Assembly (NCBI GenBank): GCA_903925005.1
Contig: CAIYDX010000205.1
Span: 1 to 49,957, forward strand
From: an uncultured Geobacteraceae bacterium
GTDB lineage: Bacteria; Desulfobacterota; Desulfuromonadia; Geobacterales; Pseudopelobacteraceae
DNA: 49,957 nucleotides
Reading direction: 5' to 3'
Shown: positions 33,470 through 41,476 of the stretch, piece after piece
How positions within the stretch are numbered: position 1 is the first letter of the stretch
Layout of the letters: every line of letters begins with the position of its first letter
Program-made: the position numbers and the translations under genes
Notes under the pieces: generated by a model
The model's database searches: none
What the model was told of the DNA's origin: nothing
Seen by the model: only the letters and a program-made list of their open reading frames with translations

Positions 33470-33572
33470 CCAATGTTCGTGGCTGCGGGACGGGGCGGGT
33501 TTTTGCGGGGTAGTGGAGGGTGAAATAGGTGAAGTTCCTTTTTGTGTGGTGTTTGTCCAAAAAACTAATGAA

Positions 33573-33839
33573 TCAACTTAACAGTCGGTCGTAGTCGCTA
33601 TGGGTTCCGATCCAGAACCAGACTATACCATCGGGTATGGAAACACCAAGGGCGCGGTAATGGAGTCCGATACGGACCGACCAGAACTGTCCGATTTGTT
33701 TTAAATGCAGGGAAGGGTGTTGGGGATTGTTCTTCAGTAACTCAAAATTTGCGTCGGCCCGTTGCTGAATAGCTGAAGGAAGACGGGAGTAACAGTCCCA
33801 AAAGCGTGGTGAAGTATTGTGAACTAAAGTGGTTTGCAT
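33573..33839 (-). CDS. RelE/ParE-like toxin
   Basis: 88 residues, ending in SDYDRLL. Pattern SPRFWDCYSRLPSAIQQRADANFELLKNNPQHPSLHLKQIGQFWSVRIGLHYRALG is that of plasmid-stabilisation RelE/ParE folds. It overlaps its antitoxin partner upstream by 16 bases. Probably an mRNA endonuclease or gyrase inhibitor; the RelE-type basic catalytic residues cannot be assigned by eye. Confidence 0.75.
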   Translation of the reverse strand: MQTTLVHNTSPRFWDCYSRLPSAIQQRADANFELLKNNPQHPSLHLKQIGQFWSVRIGLHYRALGVSIPDGIVWFWIGTHSDYDRLLS

Positions 33840-34024
33840 TGACCAGCGCTATAGTGGGCAAGGGCTTCTGCTGCAAGGGAATCAAGCTTGCCGTTGCTGA
33901 TATCTGCATCAAGAGCATTATCCCAGCGCTCTGCGTCAAATTCGTCGAACCATGTACGAAACTGGCAGAGTTCCTGTTCGGGAAGAGCAGCAATCTGTGA
34001 TTCTATGCGTTGGAGCGATGGCAT
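33824..34024 (-). CDS. Small antitoxin partner
   Basis: 66 residues; AGGAGGTTGTC sits 5 bases before the ATG. The sequence LQRIESQIAALPEQELCQFRTWFDEFDAERWDNALDADI is highly acidic and helical, like small antitoxins paired with RelE/ParE toxins. On the minus strand TTGACT and TTATTT about 18 bases apart (34082-34053) give a promoter, back to back with the promoter of the next module. No DNA-binding motif seen. Confidence 0.75.
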   Translation of the reverse strand: MPSLQRIESQIAALPEQELCQFRTWFDEFDAERWDNALDADISNGKLDSLAAEALAHYSAGQCKPL

Positions 34025-34103
34025 GACAACCTCCTGAAAAGCTATGCTCTTAAAATAACATACAAATTGTTACCGAGTCAAACTCTAGAAAAACAATCCG
34101 CGC

Positions 34104-34145
34104 TTGACTATGTTAACGCATAAATGTACTTTTATAAGTACATTT
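34104..34145 (+). promoter_or_regulatory. Promoter and operator of a Phd–RelE module
   Basis: -35 TTGACT at 34104 and -10 TACTTT at 34127, 17 bases apart. The perfect palindrome AAATGTACTT-TTAT-AAGTACATTT at 34122-34145 covers the -10. Typical of autoregulation by a Phd/YefM antitoxin. Confidence 0.75.
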
Positions 34146-34157
34146 AAGGAGGTTGCC

Positions 34158-34433
34158 ATGACACACATATTGTCAATTATGGAAGCACGAAAACAGCTAA
34201 CATCCTTACCGGAGACACTTTCCCACAACGGACAGCCTGATGTTCTGGAAATCACTCGCCGTGGCAAGCCGGTGTTGGCTGTATTGCCGTGGGAATTGTA
34301 CGAAGCGGTTTCGGAGACGCTGGAAGTTATGAGTGACGGAGAGCTGATGGCCCAATTACGTCAGAGCATACAAGAGATGGATTCCGGCAAGCTCATCTCC
34401 TGGCAGGATGCCAAACAGGAGCTTGGCCTGTGA
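34158..34433 (+). CDS. Phd/YefM-family antitoxin
   Basis: 91 residues from the ATG at 34158 with AAGGAGG upstream; the frame back to 34104 begins in the promoter. EARKQLTSLPETL and EITRRGKPVLAVLPWELYEAV are the DNA-binding Phd/YefM fold; the acidic C-terminus (from residue 55) would neutralise the toxin. The stop overlaps the toxin's GTG start (GTGA). Confidence 0.9.
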   Translation: MTHILSIMEARKQLTSLPETLSHNGQPDVLEITRRGKPVLAVLPWELYEAVSETLEVMSDGELMAQLRQSIQEMDSGKLISWQDAKQELGL

Positions 34434-34750
34434 AGTGGCAGATTCTGCTTACACCAACAGCATTGAAGCTTTTGTCGGATATTTCCGACCGACGCATCCG
34501 GGATAAAATTGGAGCGGTAATTGATCGTCTGGCTGAGGACCCTGAAAAACAGGGCAAGGCACTGCTAGGTGAACTGGCAGGGTTTCGAAGTATAAGGGCT
34601 GTTGGACAACGTTACCGCATTATTTATCAGATTAGAGGTAACGATATTGTTGTAGTTATTGTTGCCGTTGGTATTCGTCGTGATGGAGCCAAAGATGATA
34701 TCTACAATCTAGCGAAGAAGCTTTTCAGATTGAGATTGTTAAGCGAGTAA
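34430..34750 (+). CDS. RelE-family toxin
   Basis: 106 residues, GTG start overlapping the antitoxin by four bases. ILLTPTALKLLSDISDRRIRDKIGAVIDRLAEDPEKQGKALLGELAGFRSIRAVGQRYRIIYQI is the RelE/ParE pattern, with RYRIIYQI the conserved core strand. Likely a ribosome-dependent mRNA endonuclease. Translationally coupled to the antitoxin. Confidence 0.9.
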   Translation: MKWQILLTPTALKLLSDISDRRIRDKIGAVIDRLAEDPEKQGKALLGELAGFRSIRAVGQRYRIIYQIRGNDIVVVIVAVGIRRDGAKDDIYNLAKKLFRLRLLSE

Positions 34751-34829
34751 AACACTTCCGGAATAAATGTTCCATTTGGGTGGATGACCAGTTCACGCGC
34801 GCGTGCGCGGGGGGCTGGCCAATAACATG

Positions 34830-35251
34830 TTATGTGAAAAAAGGAAAACAATGACTGAGAAGTATGGACATCAGCATCTCGGATTTCTATTTCGGGAGTT
34901 GTTCGAGACTGACAACGAGGGAATAACCTACAAAGGCAAGAAATACGAGTGGAAAGATATCGTCGAAATCTCGCGAGGGTTCGGCTCTCTGATTCAGACT
35001 ATATTCATGTACGGCCGTCGGCAAGAAGGAGCGACAATCGCTCTCAAAGACGGACAAAAGATAAGGATAAATGCAAGAGTCTTCACAAAAGCTGGAGAAA
35101 CACCAAAATTCGGCACGTCCGGCTTCGTGACAGGCGAGAGCACTGCTTTTTCTGAGGTATTGGATCTTCTTTCCCGGAAAACAGGCATCAGCACATAACA
35201 AGGCGGCGGCACACGGTCTCCGCTTCGCTCCGCCGGTTCGCCACCACGACG
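34830..35251 (+). mobile_element. Integron-like gene cassette (lone, no integrase seen)
   Basis: Starts TTATGTG after G34829 and ends at G35251, followed by TTGAACACC. In its circular form the join would give GTTATGTG, the exact complement of CACATAAC at 35192-35199 — the relation expected between the R' and R'' core sites of one attC. A single promoterless gene of 115 residues fills the cassette and its stop codon overlaps R''. This geometry is specific to integron cassettes. The left core GTTATGT deviates from the GTTRRRY consensus, and no integron integrase lies in the window, so it would be a cassette away from its integrase. Confidence 0.5.
34851..35198 (+). CDS. Cassette gene, hypothetical protein
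   Basis: 115 residues from the ATG at 34851, 20 bases after the proposed cassette start, with AAAGGAAAACA upstream. Soluble, basic, not recognised; contains KYEWKDIVEISRGFGSL and a phased YGRRQEGATIALKDGQKIRINARVF segment that looks like beta strands. Its TAA stop is embedded in the proposed attC core. Confidence 0.6.
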   Translation: MTEKYGHQHLGFLFRELFETDNEGITYKGKKYEWKDIVEISRGFGSLIQTIFMYGRRQEGATIALKDGQKIRINARVFTKAGETPKFGTSGFVTGESTAFSEVLDLLSRKTGIST

Positions 35252-35257
35252 TTGAAC
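35192..35257 (+). other. attC-like recombination site
   Basis: R''-like CACATAAC at 35192 and R'-like GTTGAAC at 35251-35257 (fits GTTRRRY). Between are GC-rich, partly self-complementary arms (AGGCGGCG... and CGCCACC) and the CGCTTCGCTCC segment often found in attC sites. The inner pairing is imperfect, so a folding program should be used. Confidence 0.5.
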
Positions 35258-35285
35258 ACCAATCGAGAATGAAACAGGAACAAAT

Positions 35286-35487
35286 ATGAAAAAATTTGTC
35301 GGAGTCGCTGTAGGATTTCTTGGTGGAGAGTATAGCAAGCTTGATAATAGTCGGCTTGATTGTGTCTGTCTTTGAAATTTAATATCAATCCGTATTGCCG
35401 GGTGCTTTGCTTGGCGCATTCATTGGTGGATTTCCAGGTTTCTTTTTCCCGCGATTGGGTGAAAAATTAATCGATTTTTTTGGATAA
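35286..35487 (+). pseudogene. Decayed small membrane-protein gene (second cassette remnant)
   Basis: ATG with CAGGAAC upstream gives MKKFVGVAVGFLGG, then the frame fails. Shifting by one base at about 35335 restores a hydrophobic run (SLIIVGLIVSVFEI), which meets an in-frame TAA and continues as LPGALLGAFIGGFPGFFFPRLGEKLIDFFG to TAA at 35485. The pattern is one frameshift plus one nonsense change in a small glycine-rich membrane protein. It starts just after the proposed attC site, so it may be the next cassette; no matching downstream core site was found. Confidence 0.5.
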
Positions 35488-35503
35488 CCCACTGGACTTC
35501 TAC

Positions 35504-35532
35504 TTGACTATACTACGCCACTGACGTATAAT
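35504..35532 (+). promoter_or_regulatory. Consensus-like promoter giving a leaderless toxin mRNA
   Basis: TTGACT (35504-35509) and TATAAT (35527-35532) with exactly 17 bases between. The ATG of the toxin gene is only 6 bases after the -10, so the predicted start coincides with it. Confidence 0.8.
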
Positions 35533-35538
35533 AAATTC

Positions 35539-35862
35539 ATGGTCATCATCGAAACCCCAATATTTTCCAAGCAGCTTTTATCCACTCTATCCGACGAGGA
35601 ATATCGTCTTTTTCAGGCAACTCTACTGGAGCGACCTGATGCCGGAAAGGTCATTCCCGGCGGTGGTGGACTTCGTAAAATACGATGGGGATTGGAGGGG
35701 CGAGGTAAGAGCGGCGGAGCACGAGTAATCTACTACTGGTTTACGGCGAGGGGAACAATTCTGCTCCTGTTCATGTATCCGAAAAACGTGCAGGAAAACC
35801 TTACCCAAGACCAACTCAAGCAACTCAAGAGGATTATTGAGGAGGAATATCATGAAGGATGA
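35539..35862 (+). CDS. RelE/HigB-type toxin
   Basis: 107 residues. Sequence FSKQLLSTLSDEEYRLFQATLLERPDAGKVIPGGGGLRKIRWGLEGRGKSGGARVIYYWFTARGTILLLFMYPK is the RelE/HigB family core. No ribosome binding site; the promoter ends six bases before the ATG. The toxin gene comes first and the antitoxin second, as in HigBA, with an 11-base overlap. Confidence 0.9.
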   Translation: MVIIETPIFSKQLLSTLSDEEYRLFQATLLERPDAGKVIPGGGGLRKIRWGLEGRGKSGGARVIYYWFTARGTILLLFMYPKNVQENLTQDQLKQLKRIIEEEYHEG

Positions 35863-36205
35863 ACTTTTTCAGGAACTGTTGGCAAGCGTGAAACAAGGCG
35901 CGGCGATCATGAAAGGCACAATGCAGCCCTCTCGATCATTTGAATTCCCAGAAACCGAGGTTCGCGCTCTACGCGAGCAATTCGGTCTTTCACAAGATAA
36001 GTTTGCAGACCTTGTGGGAATCAGCGTAGGAACATTGAGAAACTGGGAACAAGGCCGACGTAAACCGGAAGGCCCCGCACGTGTGCTTTTACGGGTTGCC
36101 TCCCGTCACCCGGAGGCCCTTCTGGACATTGGAAGCGAGCAACCCCAAAGAGCAGATCGCACAATTCGCTCAACCGGACGTGCAAAAAAGCTGCAAGCCG
36201 CTTAA
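35852..36205 (+). CDS. HTH-domain antitoxin (HigA-like)
   Basis: 117 residues from the ATG at 35852 with a strong GAGGAGGAATAT site 7 bases upstream, inside the toxin gene. Central XRE helix-turn-helix: LREQFGLSQDKFADLVGISVGTLRNWEQGRRKPEGPARVLL. The N-terminus (about 1-35) precedes the HTH. It should bind the promoter at 35504. The C-terminus is basic. Confidence 0.9.
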   Translation: MKDELFQELLASVKQGAAIMKGTMQPSRSFEFPETEVRALREQFGLSQDKFADLVGISVGTLRNWEQGRRKPEGPARVLLRVASRHPEALLDIGSEQPQRADRTIRSTGRAKKLQAA

Positions 36206-36285
36206 ATCCTACCCCGTTATGGGGACAGTAAGCCGATGATGAGATCCTTCAGTACGCTGTCCCATTCGCCTTTATCTCGCCATTG

Positions 36286-36332
36286 ATGTTTTAAAAAACA
36301 TAGTTGTCGGAACAATACAGACGTGGTATAAA
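36286..36332 (+). promoter_or_regulatory. Promoter and palindrome before the DUF6516 gene
   Basis: Perfect palindrome ATGTTTT-AA-AAAACAT at 36286-36301 ends just before TTGTCG (36304); TATAAA at 36327-36332 is 17 bases further. The ATG follows the -10 by five bases, so the transcript would again be leaderless. Confidence 0.6.
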
Positions 36333-36337
36333 AGACC

Positions 36338-36646
36338 ATGCCTGAAACAAAGATTATAGACCGAACATTCATGGTTTCGCGCAAGCGTGGGAATGGCACT
36401 CTCAGATACGAAGTGTGGGAGGATAATGGAGCTGTCACCCGTTACAATCTGGCATACATCAATCACCTGATTTATAGCGGCGACAACGGTCGAGTTATTG
36501 GATATGACAACAGGCATGGACATCATCGGCATTTCAAAGGGACTGTCGATCCGGTAGAAATGACGAGCTTTGAGGAAATTGAATGGCGCTTTGAACAGGA
36601 ATGGACAATGGTGCTGGAGGAATATAATGCGCAACATAATAGTTAA
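36338..36646 (+). CDS. DUF6516-type putative toxin
   Basis: 102 residues without a ribosome binding site, promoter adjacent. IDRTFMVSRKRGNGTLRYEVWEDNGAVTRYNLAYINHLIYSGDNGRVIGYDNRHGHHRHFKG matches the DUF6516 pattern (toxin-like, with a central YDNRHGHHRH patch). The proposed toxin role rests on its usual partnership with the HTH protein downstream, which starts before its stop (20-base overlap). Confidence 0.75.
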   Translation: MPETKIIDRTFMVSRKRGNGTLRYEVWEDNGAVTRYNLAYINHLIYSGDNGRVIGYDNRHGHHRHFKGTVDPVEMTSFEEIEWRFEQEWTMVLEEYNAQHNS

Positions 36647-37001
36647 TACAGGCACTACAAAAGAATTTTTTACACATGTACGCGAGACTGCCAAGCAACT
36701 TGATCGCGGTGAAGTTCCCAAACCGGAGTTTACTCTTACGTTCGAAGATCCAGGCGATATGTTTGCCGTCATGTCTCCGGCACGACTGGAATTGTTTCGC
36801 GCAGCCAAGTCTTATCCATCCTCCATAACCGCTATCGCACAGCGCCTTCATCGCGATAGAAGCACAGTCAAGAAGGACGTTGATATTCTGGTAGCCGCCG
36901 GTCTGCTCAATGTTGAAGAAGTGCCTCTTCCCGGTCATGGTCGCCAGAAATTTGTACGGGCAGCGGCGGATAGAATTCAATTACAGGCTGTAGTCGCTTG
37001 A
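36627..37001 (+). CDS. HVO_A0114-type DNA-binding protein (putative antitoxin)
   Basis: 124 residues from the ATG at 36627 with GGAGGAATATA upstream inside the previous gene. A winged helix-turn-helix spans about residues 55-100 (LELFRAAKSYPSSITAIAQRLHRDRSTVKKDVDILVAAGLL), followed by a C-terminal basic tail. Such proteins pair with DUF6516 in toxin–antitoxin-like modules. The last accessory gene before lepA; the 114 bases that follow show no gene. Confidence 0.8.
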   Translation: MRNIIVNTGTTKEFFTHVRETAKQLDRGEVPKPEFTLTFEDPGDMFAVMSPARLELFRAAKSYPSSITAIAQRLHRDRSTVKKDVDILVAAGLLNVEEVPLPGHGRQKFVRAAADRIQLQAVVA

Positions 37002-37115
37002 TATAGCTTAGGTAGGTCTAACCCAATACGGCGACGCCGTTCCCTTTTCCCCTTTACTTTCCCGCCATCTTTATTTATTCTTCACAGTCCTAATTTTTAG
37101 AGTACGAAGGAATTC

Positions 37116-38912
37116 ATGGAAATCAGCAGAATCCGCAACTTCTCCATTATCGCCCACATCGATCACGGCAAATCAACCCTGGCGGACCGCCTGCTGGAGT
37201 ATACCGGTACGGTCTCGGACCGGGATAAACAGAATCAGTTCCTTGACAAAATGGATCTGGAGCGTGAGCGGGGCATTACCATCAAGGCGCAAACAGTTCG
37301 TCTTAATTACCGTTCCGACGCCGGCATTGACTATGTTCTGAACCTGATCGACACCCCCGGTCATGTTGACTTTACCTATGAAGTGTCACGCTCTCTGGCC
37401 GCCTGTGAAGGGGGATTGCTGGTTGTTGACGCCTCCCAGGGGGTCGAGGCCCAGACCCTGGCAAATGTCTATCTCGCTCTTGATATCAACCTGGAGGTCT
37501 TTCCGGTATTGAACAAGATCGACCTGCCGGCGGCCGATCCGGAACGGGTCAAGCAGGAGATCGAGGACATCATCGGCATCGATGCCCATGATGCCGTTCT
37601 GGCCAGCGCCAAAGAGGGGATCGGCACGCACGAGATCCTCGAAGAGATCGTCAAGAAGATTCCGCCACCGGTCGGGAATTCGGATGCGCCGCTTAAAGCG
37701 CTGCTGTTCGATTCCTGGTATGATCAGTATCAGGGGGTCATCATCCTGGTTCGCATCTTTGACGGCACACTCAAAAAGGGTGACAAGATCCAGCTTATGG
37801 CGACAAACAGCACGTTTGAAGCGCTAAAAGTTGGGGTCTTTGCGCCGACGATGGTTGAAGTGCCGGAACTAGCGGCGGGGGAGGTCGGGTTTATTATCGC
37901 CGGCATCAAGGACGTTGCCGATGCCAAGGTCGGCGATACGGTAACGCTGCTGCATCGCCAGTGCGAGCGGGCGCTTGATGGCTTTAAAGAGGTCAAGCCG
38001 ATGGTTTTCTCCGGTTTGTACCCGATCGACACCGTGCAGTACGAACAGCTGCGCGATGCGCTGGCCAAGTTGAAATTGAACGATTCGTCATTCTCTTTCG
38101 AACCGGAAACATCGCTGGCGCTCGGTTTCGGATTCCGCTGCGGATTCCTCGGCCTCTTGCATATGGAAATCATTCAGGAACGGCTCGAACGGGAATTCTC
38201 GCTCGACCTGATTACCACCGCGCCGACAGTTGTCTACCGGGTGCATAAATTGAACGGCGAAGTATATTCCATTCAGAGTGCCAATCAGATGCCCGAACTG
38301 CAAAGCACGGAATTTCTGGAAGAGCCTTTTATCCTGGCCCATATCCACGTGCCGAATGAATTTGTCGGTGGCGTATTGGCACTCTGCGAGGACAAGCGCG
38401 GTGTGCAGCGCGAGATCAAGTATCTGACGCCGACGCGCGTGATGATTATCTATGAATTGCCGTTGAACGAAATCGTGCTCGATTTCTATGACCGCCTCAA
38501 ATCGATCACCAAAGGGTATGCTTCTCTCGATTATGAACATCTGGAGTACCGGCAGAGTGATCTGGTGCGCATGAATGTCATGATCAACGGCGAAGTCGTC
38601 GATGCCCTGTCGCTGATCCTGCACCGGGATAAAGCATATTTCCGCGGTCGTGATCTGGTCTCAAAAATGAAGGAACTTATTTCACGGCAGATGTTCGAGG
38701 TGGCCATTCAGGCGGCCATCGGCAACCGGATTATCGCCCGCGAGACGGTCAAGGCGATGCGTAAGGATGTTCTGGCAAAATGTTACGGCGGCGATATCAC
38801 CCGTAAGCGGAAGCTGCTGGAGAAACAGAAAGAGGGCAAGAAACGGATGAAGAATGTCGGCAATGTCGAACTGCCGCAGGAAGCGTTTCTGGCCATATTG
38901 AAAGTAGACTGA
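37116..38912 (+). CDS. lepA: Elongation factor 4 (LepA)
   Basis: Ribosome-associated GTPase that back-translocates or unlocks stalled ribosomes. 598 residues; ACGAAGGAATTC before the ATG. G1 [10 protein letters not shown]2 [12 protein letters not shown]3 DTPGHVDF, G4 NKIDL, and the LepA-specific C-terminal domain with [32 protein letters not shown]. Length normal. Followed by lepB after 26 bases, the same order as in E. coli. Confidence 0.98.
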   Translation: MEISRIRNFSIIAHIDHGKSTLADRLLEYTGTVSDRDKQNQFLDKMDLERERGITIKAQTVRLNYRSDAGIDYVLNLIDTPGHVDFTYEVSRSLAACEGGLLVVDASQGVEAQTLANVYLALDINLEVFPVLNKIDLPAADPERVKQEIEDIIGIDAHDAVLASAKEGIGTHEILEEIVKKIPPPVGNSDAPLKALLFDSWYDQYQGVIILVRIFDGTLKKGDKIQLMATNSTFEALKVGVFAPTMVEVPELAAGEVGFIIAGIKDVADAKVGDTVTLLHRQCERALDGFKEVKPMVFSGLYPIDTVQYEQLRDALAKLKLNDSSFSFEPETSLALGFGFRCGFLGLLHMEIIQERLEREFSLDLITTAPTVVYRVHKLNGEVYSIQSANQMPELQSTEFLEEPFILAHIHVPNEFVGGVLALCEDKRGVQREIKYLTPTRVMIIYELPLNEIVLDFYDRLKSITKGYASLDYEHLEYRQSDLVRMNVMINGEVVDALSLILHRDKAYFRGRDLVSKMKELISRQMFEVAIQAAIGNRIIARETVKAMRKDVLAKCYGGDITRKRKLLEKQKEGKKRMKNVGNVELPQEAFLAILKVD

Positions 38913-38938
38913 CAGACCACTTACATAAAGGAATACGC

Positions 38939-39604
38939 ATGGAAGAGTATCAGGAATCAACACAGTCAGGGGTATCACCGGCAAAATCGGAGCAGATCAA
39001 AAAGAAGAGCCTTATCCGGGAGTATGCCGAGTCTATTGCAATAGCGGTACTGCTGGCTCTGATAATTCGCTCCTATCTGGTTCAGGCCTTCAAGATTCCA
39101 TCCGGATCGATGGAGGATACGCTGGTAATAGGCGATCATCTGCTGGTCAGTAAATTTATGTACGGCACTAAAGTTCCTTTTGTCGATAAGCGTGTCCTGA
39201 AGGTACGCGACCCGCGTCAGGGGGATGTAATAGTTTTCGAGTATCCGGAAGATCCCAGCAAGGATTTTATCAAGCGGGTGATCGGAGTTCCCGGAGATGT
39301 GGTGGAGGGAAAAGAGAAGAAGGTCTACGTTAACGGCAAATTGTATGAAAACATACACGAAGTGCATAAGGAAAAGGAGATCATCCCGAAAGAGATGAAT
39401 CCGCGCGATACGTTCGGGCCACTCACCGTGCCTCCCGATTCGTACTTTGTGATGGGGGACAACCGTGATCGCTCCTACGACAGCCGTTTCTGGAAGTTTG
39501 TCCGGCGTGATCAGATCAAGGGGTTGGCATTTATCAAGTACTGGTCATGGGATCGTGATAAACTTATGCCACGGTTTGGAAATATCGGACGACTAATTAA
39601 CTAG
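38939..39604 (+). CDS. lepB: Signal peptidase I
   Basis: Cuts signal peptides from exported proteins; inner membrane, active site outside. 221 residues; AAAGGAATACGC before the ATG. One membrane helix (residues about 32-50), catalytic S57 (PSGSMEDT) and K112 (FIKRVIGVPGD), then GDNRDRSYDSRFW near residue 178. Length normal. An inverted heptamer repeat follows the stop. Confidence 0.97.
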   Translation: MEEYQESTQSGVSPAKSEQIKKKSLIREYAESIAIAVLLALIIRSYLVQAFKIPSGSMEDTLVIGDHLLVSKFMYGTKVPFVDKRVLKVRDPRQGDVIVFEYPEDPSKDFIKRVIGVPGDVVEGKEKKVYVNGKLYENIHEVHKEKEIIPKEMNPRDTFGPLTVPPDSYFVMGDNRDRSYDSRFWKFVRRDQIKGLAFIKYWSWDRDKLMPRFGNIGRLIN

Positions 39605-39610
39605 GAGCTA

Positions 39611-39674
39611 GGGTCAAGAGTCAAGGGGCAAGTAAACCTAATACCCTTGACCCATGACCCTTGCCCCTTGACCC
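39611..39674. repeat. Inverted GGGTCAA heptamer cluster
   Basis: GGGTCAAGAGTCAAGGGGCA at 39611 on is answered by TTGCCCCTTGACCC at 39661 and ACCCTTGACCCATGACCC at 39643, giving a long hairpin. The same heptamer runs in frame in rarA (8968-8999). The hairpin may also end transcription of lepB; aspS has its own ribosome binding site just after. Confidence 0.8.
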
Positions 39675-39689
39675 TAATGGAGGTTTAAT

Positions 39690-41474
39690 ATGGATTTTCT
39701 CGGGAGTTGGAAACGGACACATTACTGCGGTGATCTGCGGGCTGCGGACATCGGCAGCGAAGTTATATTGATGGGGTGGGCACTGCGCCGCCGCGACCAT
39801 GGCGGACTTATTTTTATCGACCTGCGCGACCGCGAGGGGATAGCTCAGATCGTGTTCGATCCGGAAGTCAACGGAGCGGGGCATGCCGTTGCGGAATCGG
39901 TTCGCAGCGAATTTGTGCTGGCGGTCAGGGGTACGGTTATCCCGCGCCCGGAAGGGACCGTCAATCCGAACATGAAGACCGGCGAGGTCGAAATTCAGGT
40001 GGTGGAGTGCAAGCTGCTCAACCGTTCCAAGCCGCTCCCGTTCATGCTCGACGAACATAGCGACATCAATGAAAACATTCGTCTGAAGTACCGCTATCTT
40101 GATCTTCGTCGCCCTCAGCTGCAGTACAACCTGATCCTCCGTTCCAAGGTCGCCCAGTTGACCCGCTCATATCTGACCGATAACGGTTTTATCGAACTTG
40201 AAACCCCGTTTCTTACCAAATCGACTCCGGAAGGGGCGCGTGACTTCCTGGTGCCGTCCCGTATCAATCAGGGGCATTTTTATGCGTTGCCGCAGTCGCC
40301 ACAGATATTTAAACAGATCCTGATGATTTCCGGTTTTGACAAATATTTTCAGGTTGTGCGCTGTTTCCGCGATGAGGATCTGCGCGCCGATCGTCAGCCG
40401 GAGTTTACCCAGATTGACTGCGAGATGTCCTTTATTGACCAGGAGGATATCATCACGGTCATGGAGGGGTTGATTGCCCGCGTGTTTACTGAAGCAAAGG
40501 GGGTTACAGTTCAACTGCCGGTTGAACGTCTTACCTACGCCGAGGCAATTCGTCGCTTCGGTCTTGATAATCCCGACCTCCGTTTCGGGATGGAACTCTG
40601 CGACCTGACCGATATGGTCAAAAACTCCGGCTTTAAAGTATTTGCCGATGTCGCCTCCAAAGGGGGAATGATCAAAGGCATCAATGCCAAGGGGTGCGCC
40701 AGGTTCTCCCGCAAGGAGATCGACGATCTGACGGAATTTGTCAAGATTTACGGCGCCAAGGGTCTGGCCTACGTCAAGATCGAGAATGGCGAATGGCATT
40801 CCCCGATTGCCAAGTTTTTCACTCCGGAAGAGATTGCCACCATGAACAACACTTTTGGCGCCGAAGAAGGAGATCTGCTCTTCTTCGTGGCAGACAAGCC
40901 AAAGGTAGTAAACGATTCGCTCGGCAAGCTGCGTAACCATCTCGCAAACCTTCTCAAATTGACCAGCAAGGATGATTACCGTTTTGTCTGGATAACCGAA
41001 TTTCCGCTGCTGGAGTGGGACGAGGACGAAAAACGCTGGTGTGCGGTTCATCACCCATTCACCGCACCTATGGACGAAGATCTGGAATTTATCGAGTCCG
41101 ATCCGGGGCGCTGTCGCGCCAAGGCGTACGACCTGGTATTGAACGGTAATGAGATTGGCGGCGGTTCGATCAGAATTCACCAGGAACATGTCCAGTCTCT
41201 GATGTTCAAATTACTTGGAATGAGCGTTGAGGATGCCCGCAGCAAGTTCGGTTTCCTGCTGGATGCTCTCGAATTCGGCACACCTCCTCATGGCGGCATC
41301 GCTTTTGGTATGGATCGATTGATAATGCTGCTGACAGGCAGCGACTCAATCCGTGACGTTATCGCCTTCCCGAAAACCCAGAAAGGGACCTGCATGATGT
41401 CCGAGGCTCCTTCGTCGGTTGATACAAAACAACTTCGAGAACTGGGAATACGTCTGGCAGAAAAACAAGCCTGA
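39690..41474 (+). CDS. aspS: Aspartyl-tRNA synthetase, likely non-discriminating
   Basis: Charges tRNA(Asp), and probably tRNA(Asn) too. 594 residues; AATGGAGGTTT before the ATG. Class II motifs: RYRYLDLR-like KYRYLDLRR near 131, [18 protein letters not shown] near 220, and [15 protein letters not shown] near 535. In place of the Leu and Lys found in strict AspRS (E. coli RRRDLG and DEKTIN) it has H37 (RRRDHGG) and G89 (PEGTVN). These are the residues linked to relaxed specificity in Pseudomonas AspRS. Whether AsnRS is missing cannot be seen here. Confidence 0.96.
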   Translation: MDFLGSWKRTHYCGDLRAADIGSEVILMGWALRRRDHGGLIFIDLRDREGIAQIVFDPEVNGAGHAVAESVRSEFVLAVRGTVIPRPEGTVNPNMKTGEVEIQVVECKLLNRSKPLPFMLDEHSDINENIRLKYRYLDLRRPQLQYNLILRSKVAQLTRSYLTDNGFIELETPFLTKSTPEGARDFLVPSRINQGHFYALPQSPQIFKQILMISGFDKYFQVVRCFRDEDLRADRQPEFTQIDCEMSFIDQEDIITVMEGLIARVFTEAKGVTVQLPVERLTYAEAIRRFGLDNPDLRFGMELCDLTDMVKNSGFKVFADVASKGGMIKGINAKGCARFSRKEIDDLTEFVKIYGAKGLAYVKIENGEWHSPIAKFFTPEEIATMNNTFGAEEGDLLFFVADKPKVVNDSLGKLRNHLANLLKLTSKDDYRFVWITEFPLLEWDEDEKRWCAVHHPFTAPMDEDLEFIESDPGRCRAKAYDLVLNGNEIGGGSIRIHQEHVQSLMFKLLGMSVEDARSKFGFLLDALEFGTPPHGGIAFGMDRLIMLLTGSDSIRDVIAFPKTQKGTCMMSEAPSSVDTKQLRELGIRLAEKQA

Positions 41475-41476
41475 TA

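Noticed and set aside
36211-36223. Terminator after the HigA-like gene
   Set aside because: CCCC-GTTAT-GGGG is short and lacks a U-run.
40167-41189. 340-codon open frame opposite aspS
   Set aside because: Fully antisense to aspS, with no motif; shadow of codon bias.
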